From NCBI RefSeq assembly GCF_900169505.1, contig NZ_LT827021.1, positions 2,232,001 through 2,296,000 on the forward strand: DNA of 64,000 bases, read 5' to 3'. Positions 59,468 to 64,000 of the stretch are shown one piece after another. The notes below the pieces were generated by a model. The model worked only from the letters and a program-made list of their open reading frames with translations. It did no database searches and had not been told where the DNA came from. The translations under genes and the position numbers were made by a program. How positions within the stretch are numbered: the first letter of the stretch is position 1; each line of letters opens with the position of its first letter. This DNA comes from Arabiibacter massiliensis (GTDB lineage Bacteria; Actinomycetota; Coriobacteriia; Coriobacteriales; Eggerthellaceae).

Positions 59468-60256
59468 ATGTGGGACGTCTTCAAGGATTGGATATTCGAC
59501 GTTATCCAGTTCTTCTACAACTTCTGCGGAGACTGGGGCCTCGCGATCATCATCGTCACGGTCATCTTCCGTATCCTCATCTCGCCGCTCATGCACAAGC
59601 AGACGAAATCGTCGTTTCAGATGCAGAAGGTGCAGCCGCTCATGCAGGAGATCCAGCGCAAGTACGCTGACGATCCCCAGCGGCAGACCGAGGAGATGCA
59701 GAAGCTCTACGCCGAGGTGAAGTTCAACCCCCTGGCCGGCTGCCTGCCCATGGTGCTGCAGATGCCTATCTTCATGGCGCTGTTCCAGGTGCTCTCGGAG
59801 ATGGGCTCGCGTACGGAAGGTTCCACTTACGAGTTCTTCAACCTGGTGCCCAACCTGGTTATGAAGCCTTCCGAGGCTATGGCCCAGGGTTTTGGAACAT
59901 TTGTTCCCTATCTGGTGCTTATGATCATCTTCGCTGGGGCCACGTTCTTGCCTATGGTGCTGATGCAGCTGGGCAACAAGGACAACCCGCAGCGCAACCA
60001 GACGCTCATCATGTCGGGCGTCATGAGCTTGTTCATGCTGTGGATCAGCTGGGGCTCGCCCGCCGGCGTGCTCCTGTTCTGGGGCGCGTCGTCGCTCATC
60101 GGCGTTGCACAGCAGCAGATCTCCATGCGCATCATGAAGAAGCGCGATGCCGAAGCCGAGCAGACCATCGAAGTGAAGCCCATCGAGGTCGATGTGACCC
60201 GCAAGGTGAAGAAGCCGCGCCCGACCAAGAAGGATACGTCGAAGAAAAAGAGGTAG
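59468..60256 (+). CDS. yidC: Membrane protein insertase YidC
   Basis: 262 residues, the short Gram-positive form. GLAIIIVTVIFRILISPLMH, SSFQMQKVQPLMQEIQRKYA and FNPLAGCLPMVLQMPIFMAL match YidC/Oxa1. Five membrane segments and a basic, Lys-rich tail that can touch the ribosome. GAGGAAGGA precedes the ATG. No lipobox is visible. Confidence 0.95.
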   Translation: MWDVFKDWIFDVIQFFYNFCGDWGLAIIIVTVIFRILISPLMHKQTKSSFQMQKVQPLMQEIQRKYADDPQRQTEEMQKLYAEVKFNPLAGCLPMVLQMPIFMALFQVLSEMGSRTEGSTYEFFNLVPNLVMKPSEAMAQGFGTFVPYLVLMIIFAGATFLPMVLMQLGNKDNPQRNQTLIMSGVMSLFMLWISWGSPAGVLLFWGASSLIGVAQQQISMRIMKKRDAEAEQTIEVKPIEVDVTRKVKKPRPTKKDTSKKKR

Positions 60257-60261
60257 CAGAA

Positions 60262-60277
60262 TGTTTCACGTGAAACA
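60262..60277. promoter_or_regulatory. parS site
   Basis: Perfect 16-mer 5 bp after the yidC stop. Confidence 0.9.
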
Positions 60278-60313
60278 TTCTGGGAATCTCAGCGCTGATT
60301 GAAGGAGTTCGCC

Positions 60314-60844
60314 ATGGCCGATGAATTGCTGGAGAAAGACGAAGCCACCTTGGAGCCCGAGGGCGAGACGGAGCTGACTGACGAGGAGCTCGACCGCATC
60401 GCCGACACGGCGATCGGCGCGCTTCAGGATATCCTCAAGTACTTCGACGTGGGAGAAGTGACCATCGACGAGTACGAGGGCGATGAAGGGGAGCTCATCC
60501 TCGATATCACGGGCGACGATCTGGCGGTGCTCATCGGGCGCCACGGCAAGACGCTCGACGCCCTGCAGTTCATTGTGTCCGCCATCACCGTGCGCACGAT
60601 CGGCTTCCGCTACCCCGTCATCGTGGATGTCGAGGGGTATAAGGGGCGCCAGCGCGAGAAGCTCGAGTCCATCGCGCGTTCTTCCGCGAACCGCGCCGCC
60701 AGCCAGAACCGCAGCATCAAGCTGCGTCCGATGACGCCGTATGAGCGCCGCATCGTGCACATCACGCTGCGCGACGACGACCGCGTGGAGACGGCGTCCG
60801 AAGGTGAAGGCAGCGCGCGACATGTGGTGATCCTCCCCCGCTAG
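60314..60844 (+). CDS. jag: RNA-binding protein Jag/KhpB
   Basis: 176 residues beginning MADELLEKDEATLEPEGETE. A KH domain with GRHGKTLDALQFIVS (GxxG loop) is followed by an R3H domain (RPMTPYERRIVHITLRDD). The usual Jag N-domain is replaced by a short acidic segment. GAAGGAG is 7 bases before the ATG at 60314. Likely binds RNA and affects division and cell-wall growth, as in other Gram-positives. Confidence 0.93.
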   Translation: MADELLEKDEATLEPEGETELTDEELDRIADTAIGALQDILKYFDVGEVTIDEYEGDEGELILDITGDDLAVLIGRHGKTLDALQFIVSAITVRTIGFRYPVIVDVEGYKGRQREKLESIARSSANRAASQNRSIKLRPMTPYERRIVHITLRDDDRVETASEGEGSARHVVILPR

Positions 60845-60866
60845 CCTTTCAACTCGCTCAGAATGA

Positions 60867-60898
60867 GAAGCCCGTGCCACTGGTGCGGGCTTCGTTTT
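60867..60898 (+). terminator. Terminator after jag
   Basis: GAAGCCCG/CGGGCTTC stem with an 11-base loop and GTTTTG. The T run touches the parS site at 60898. Confidence 0.8.
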
Positions 60899-60925
60899 GT
60901 TTCACGTGAAACATTCGACTATACT
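60897..60925 (+). promoter_or_regulatory. rsmG promoter overlapping parS
   Basis: TTGTTT, 17-base spacer, TATACT. The -35 and most of the spacer are the parS site. Confidence 0.6.
60898..60913. promoter_or_regulatory. parS site
   Basis: Perfect 16-mer inside the rsmG promoter. Confidence 0.9.
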
Positions 60926-60953
60926 GATGGACGTTTCCAACGGAAGGGGCCCT

Positions 60954-61601
60954 ATGCACGAAGACCTGCTGCGCCGCCACCTCGAATTGGTCATCGACGC
61001 GAATAAGACCACCAATATCACGCGCATTGCGAGCATGGAGGAGGGAATGCTCCTGCATGTGCAGGACTCGCTGATCGGGTTGCCGGAAGTGGAGGATGCG
61101 CCGGAGGGACGCTATGCTGATCTTGGTTCAGGTGCGGGGTATCCGGGGATCCCCCTCGCGATAGAGACGGGCCGGGAGACGCTGCTCGTGGATTCCGTCG
61201 GCAAGAAGACGGCTATTTTGGACGGTATGGTGCGCGAGCTCGGTTTGGAGAACGTCAGCACGTATACGGGGAGAATCGAGGATTTGGCGCGGGAGCGGGC
61301 CGGCGAGTTCGCGGTGGTCACCGCCCGTGCATTGGCGAAGCTCTCGGTGCTCATGGAGCTGGCCAGCCCGCTTCTGCAGAAAGGTGGCCGCCTGGTGTGC
61401 TATAAGGCGCTCGTCAATGAAGAGGAGCTGGGGAACGCCCTCGCCTTACAGCATAAGCTCAATATGGAGATGGTATCCGACCGCACGGTCCCGCTCGACG
61501 ACAAGGTGCGCCGAATCATCGTGTTTGAGAAGCTCGGCAAGCCGCGCGTCAAACTCCCCCGTAAGACCGGCCTCGCCCAGAAGAAGCCCCTCCTCCCCTA
61601 A
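60954..61601 (+). CDS. rsmG: 16S rRNA m7G527 methyltransferase
   Basis: 215 residues. ADLGSGAGYPGIPLAIETG is the SAM-binding motif of RsmG, with NITRIASMEEGMLLHVQDSL before it. The ATG at 60954 has GGAAGGGG just upstream. A longer frame starting inside the parS site (MFHVKH) and a Met at 60927 are open but less likely. Confidence 0.93.
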   Translation: MHEDLLRRHLELVIDANKTTNITRIASMEEGMLLHVQDSLIGLPEVEDAPEGRYADLGSGAGYPGIPLAIETGRETLLVDSVGKKTAILDGMVRELGLENVSTYTGRIEDLARERAGEFAVVTARALAKLSVLMELASPLLQKGGRLVCYKALVNEEELGNALALQHKLNMEMVSDRTVPLDDKVRRIIVFEKLGKPRVKLPRKTGLAQKKPLLP

Positions 61602-61602
61602 A

Positions 61603-61618
61603 TGTTTCACGTGAAACA
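61603..61618. promoter_or_regulatory. parS site
   Basis: Perfect 16-mer, first of three within 67 bp. Confidence 0.9.
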
Positions 61619-61626
61619 CTCCGGAA

Positions 61627-61642
61627 TGTTTCACGTGAAACA
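61627..61642. promoter_or_regulatory. parS site
   Basis: Perfect 16-mer, 24 bp from the previous one. Confidence 0.9.
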
Positions 61643-61653
61643 CCGCTGCTAAT

Positions 61654-61669
61654 TGTTTCACGTGAAACA
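61654..61669. promoter_or_regulatory. parS site
   Basis: Perfect 16-mer, 27 bp from the previous one; abuts the stop of the DUF559 gene. Confidence 0.9.
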
Positions 61670-62071
61670 TTATGATTTGCTTTTCAGCGCTTGGAAGAGT
61701 CCCGACGAGGTGTCGGTGCGCCTCTTCTCCACTTCGTTATGGATAACCTCGCACACGCCTTCGAGATTCTCGTATACCTCCTCGTTGGTGAAGCGCAGCT
61801 CCTTTATCTCAAGCATCTCCAAGAACGTCGTGCGCGTTCGATCGTAGCGCTCCTGGCTCTCTGAACAATGGCTGTCGCCGTCGAGCTCGATGCTCAAGCG
61901 TGCGCGCTTGCAGTAGAAATCCACGATGTACTCGCCGATCACCTTCTGAGCCACAAACGGAATCGGATACTCCCGCAGGAACGAGAGCCACAGGCGCCGC
62001 TCGGCGAATGGCATGTTCCTGCGCATGTCCTCTGCCCTTTGGGCGAGTAATCGCCTTCTCTCACGATTCAT
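61670..62071 (-). CDS. DUF559-family (Vsr-like fold) protein
   Basis: 133 residues. PFAERRLWLSFLREYPIPFV, then QKVIGEYIVDFYCKRARLSI, ELDGDSH and RTTFLEMLEIKELRFTNEEV are the DUF559 pattern: an endonuclease-like fold with conserved Glu, Asp and Glu. It faces the opposite way to its neighbours and splits rsmG from parA. No partner methylase is near. Substrate unknown. Confidence 0.85.
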   Translation of the reverse strand: MNRERRRLLAQRAEDMRRNMPFAERRLWLSFLREYPIPFVAQKVIGEYIVDFYCKRARLSIELDGDSHCSESQERYDRTRTTFLEMLEIKELRFTNEEVYENLEGVCEVIHNEVEKRRTDTSSGLFQALKSKS

Positions 62072-62106
62072 AGCCTCTCCTTTCTCGTCTCGTTATATAC
62101 TACTCG

Positions 62107-62248
62107 TCGGATCCAGCGGATCCATGGCACGTTTCCAGCAGAAAGTCGTCCGGATCCATTGCGGTTCCAGCAGATATCTAGCGCAGTTCCAGCGGGAATC
62201 AAGCGCAACCCAAGCGGAAATCCAGCTGGAATCAAGCGAGAATCAAGC
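62107..62248. repeat. Array of 11-bp phased repeats, locus 2
   Basis: About thirteen units; all but one are exactly 11 bp. Typical units: GGGAATCAAGC, TGGAATCAAGC, GAGAATCAAGC, GGAAATCCAGC. Consensus NNGRATCMAGC. It ends 8 bp before the parS site at 62257 and about 115 bp before parA. Confidence 0.85.
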
Positions 62249-62256
62249 ATCCGGAA

Positions 62257-62272
62257 TGTTTCACGTGAAACA
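62257..62272. promoter_or_regulatory. parS site
   Basis: Perfect 16-mer, 46 bp upstream of the next one. Confidence 0.9.
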
Positions 62273-62302
62273 TTCCGGGAATCCCGGCTTTTCTACCGAC
62301 AG

Positions 62303-62318
62303 TGTTTCACGTGAAACA
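62303..62318. promoter_or_regulatory. parS site
   Basis: Perfect 16-mer; contains the likely -35 of parA. Confidence 0.9.
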
Positions 62319-62334
62319 TCAAACAAGGTATACT
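62306..62334 (+). promoter_or_regulatory. parA promoter overlapping parS
   Basis: TTCACG (inside parS), 17-base spacer, TATACT, 28 bases before the parA start. Confidence 0.55.
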
Positions 62335-62362
62335 GGTGCAGAGTTATTGAAAGGGGGTCCCT

Positions 62363-63328
62363 GTGGGGCTATTCGATAGTCTCAAACGAGACAAAAAACC
62401 AGCCGAGACTGTCAATCAGGAAAACGAGCAGGTTGTCGAAGACGAAATCGCCATCGAGCATATCGAGGTGGTGGAGCGCGAGGCCAAGCCGGTTCAGGAA
62501 GAGGAAGTCGAGCCGACGCCTCTCAAGACCATCAAAGACAAGGCTCCGGTCAAGCATGTGGTGGGCCAGACGAAGGTCATGGCCATCATCAACCAGAAGG
62601 GCGGCGTCGGCAAGTCGACGACAGCCATCAACCTCGCTGCCGCACTCGGCGAGCTGGGCAAGCAGGTGCTCTTGGTGGACCTTGACCCGCAGGGTAACTC
62701 GTCGAGCGGCCTGGGAATCGAGAAGAGCCGGGTTAAGAACTGCGTCTACGATGTGCTGCTCAACGACGTGCCCGTCGAGGACGTCATCATCCCCGACGTG
62801 TGCGAGGGTTTGGACTTGGTTCCCGCGACCATCAACCTGGCCGGTGCCGAGGTGGAGCTCGTCTCCGAGATGGCGCGTGAGAACCGTCTGAAAGACTCTG
62901 TCGGTAGTCTTCGCGGCAAGTATGACTACGTATTCGTCGATTGCCCGCCGTCGCTTGGCCTTCTGACGGTCAACGCGCTCGTCGCGGCGGACAAGCTCCT
63001 CATCCCCATCCAGTGCGAGTTCTACGCGCTGGAAGGCGTGACAAAACTTCTTGATTCGATGAAACGTGTCAAAACGCGCCTGAATCCGTCGCTCGATATA
63101 TTCGGCGTGCTTCTCACTATGTACGACGGCCGTACAACGCTTTCTAAGCAGGTGGTTGAGGAAGTGAAGGGATATTTCGGTCGAACGGTCTTTAAGACGC
63201 TTATACCGCGTACTGTGAAGCTTTCTGAGGCCCCAAGCTTCGGTCAGCCGATAACTCAGTACGATCCGACGGGCAAGGGCGCTCAATCGTACATGAATTT
63301 GGCGAAGGAAGTGATACAGCGTGGCTAA
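62363..63328 (+). CDS. parA: Chromosome partitioning ATPase ParA (Soj)
   Basis: 321 residues from GTG. An acidic N-terminal extension of about 70 residues precedes the ATPase: deviant Walker A INQKGGVGKSTTAINLAAAL, LLVDLDPQGNSSSGLG, FVDCPPSLGLLTVNALVAAD and EAPSFGQPITQYDP. ParA forms gradients on the nucleoid that move ParB-parS complexes. AAAGGGGG precedes the GTG. It overlaps parB by 8 bases. Confidence 0.96.
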   Translation: MGLFDSLKRDKKPAETVNQENEQVVEDEIAIEHIEVVEREAKPVQEEEVEPTPLKTIKDKAPVKHVVGQTKVMAIINQKGGVGKSTTAINLAAALGELGKQVLLVDLDPQGNSSSGLGIEKSRVKNCVYDVLLNDVPVEDVIIPDVCEGLDLVPATINLAGAEVELVSEMARENRLKDSVGSLRGKYDYVFVDCPPSLGLLTVNALVAADKLLIPIQCEFYALEGVTKLLDSMKRVKTRLNPSLDIFGVLLTMYDGRTTLSKQVVEEVKGYFGRTVFKTLIPRTVKLSEAPSFGQPITQYDPTGKGAQSYMNLAKEVIQRG

Positions 63329-64000
63329 ATCTAGCAAAAGCGGCTTGGGCCGGGGTTTGAACTCGCTGCTCGGCGGCGCATACGAGGAGGCGACGCCCAT
63401 AGAGGACACCCCGCAGCGCGTTCTGGTGCAGCAGGAGGAGCAGCCGGCGCCTGCGGTGCACCATGCGGAGGCTTCCGAGCGCCAGCAGGTGGAATTTGAG
63501 GAAACGCCTGGTCAAGAGGAGACGGTGGTGGATGCCGAGGATCAGGTGACGATCAAGAGCGTCGTCCAGCGCCGTACCGACGAGGTGCCTATCGCCTCCG
63601 TGAGCCCCAACCCCGATCAGCCGCGCACGAACTTCAAGCAGGACGAGCTGGAGGAGCTCGCCGCCTCGATCGCGAAGGACGGCTTGCTGCAGCCGATTCT
63701 CGTCCGGCCTATCGGACCGCAGAAATACCAGATCATCGCAGGAGAACGCCGCTGGCAGGCATGCAAGATGGTGGGCTTGCCCACCGTCCCCGTGCGCATC
63801 AAAGAGGCCGACGACGACCTTGCGCTCGAGTTGGCCCTGGTGGAGAACGTGCAGCGCTCTGATCTCAACCCGATCGAAGAGGCGTACGGATATCGCCGCA
63901 TGATGGAGCGCCGCAATCTGACACAGTCGGAGGTCGCGCAGGCCATGTCGAAGGGCCGCTCGACGGTGGCGAATGCCCTGCGACTTCTCGAACTTCCGGA
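63321..64000 (+). CDS. parB: ParB (Spo0J), N-terminal part (cut by window edge)
   Basis: Starts with GTG (VAKSSKSGLGRGLNSLLGG, the usual ParB beginning). After an acidic linker come PNPDQPRTNFKQDELEELAA, YQIIAGERRWQACKMVGLPT (the CTPase GERR box), LALVENVQRSDLNPIEEAYG and the helix-turn-helix TQSEVAQAMSKGRSTVANAL. It loads on parS and slides as a CTP-dependent clamp. The C-terminus is outside the window. Confidence 0.96.
   Translation, partial: MAKSSKSGLGRGLNSLLGGAYEEATPIEDTPQRVLVQQEEQPAPAVHHAEASERQQVEFEETPGQEETVVDAEDQVTIKSVVQRRTDEVPIASVSPNPDQPRTNFKQDELEELAASIAKDGLLQPILVRPIGPQKYQIIAGERRWQACKMVGLPTVPVRIKEADDDLALELALVENVQRSDLNPIEEAYGYRRMMERRNLTQSEVAQAMSKGRSTVANALRLLELP

Noticed and set aside
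60897..60953. N-terminal extension of rsmG starting MFHVKH
   Set aside because: The codons are simply a parS site read in frame, and the predicted promoter would start transcription downstream of it. The same MFHVKH appears wherever parS is translated.

Overview
The window is GC-rich chromosomal DNA carrying the replication origin of a bacterium that looks like a gut coriobacterium close to Eggerthella. The taxonomic call is inference. It rests on the GC content, a Tat-exported flavoprotein reductase beside a membrane LuxR regulator of the type common in that group, the DapL/DapF lysine route, a three-gene split glutamate synthase, and type III glutamine synthetase.

Layout. (1) 1-10.4 kb, minus strand: a type IV pilus operon. 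A 577-residue prepilin is followed by a 2312-residue secreted repeat protein, three small prepilin-like proteins, and a PilB/GspE ATPase cut by the window edge. (2) 10.5-19.7 kb, minus: a HemN-family radical SAM enzyme, purD, purA, an SbcCD/YhaNO-like pair and dnaB. (3) 19.8-21.5 kb, minus: rplI, rpsR, ssb, rpsF. (4) 22-36.7 kb, mixed: an acidic orphan, a MarR regulator, dapF-dapL, glnN, pyrG, a split gltB, two tRNA-Ser, an ABC ATPase and a PrsA-like foldase. (5) 36.9-47.4 kb: typA, a J-domain membrane protein, a Tat flavoprotein with a lipoprotein and a LuxR-type membrane regulator, tRNA-Ala, tRNA-Ile, a LysR regulator, a DUF151 protein and a MATE exporter. (6) 47.7-57.9 kb, minus: gyrA, gyrB, recF, dnaN, dnaA and a GHKL-ATPase/winged-helix protein. 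(7) 57.9-58.7 kb: AT-rich region with DnaA-box-like motifs, probably oriC. (8) 58.7-64 kb, plus: rpmH, rnpA, yidD, yidC, jag, rsmG, a DUF559 gene on the opposite strand, parA, and parB cut by the window edge. Replication genes diverge from the 58 kb region.

The most distinctive content is non-coding. Nineteen parS or near-parS sites (seventeen perfect 16-mers) are scattered over 49 kb. Two are arranged as parS-32 bp-parS cassettes with a related spacer, and at least two overlap predicted promoters (rsmG, parA). There are two arrays of 11-bp phased repeats, one beside parA, plus several families of small inverted-repeat elements. The least familiar protein is the GHKL-ATPase/Pro-Gln-rich/winged-helix protein next to dnaA.
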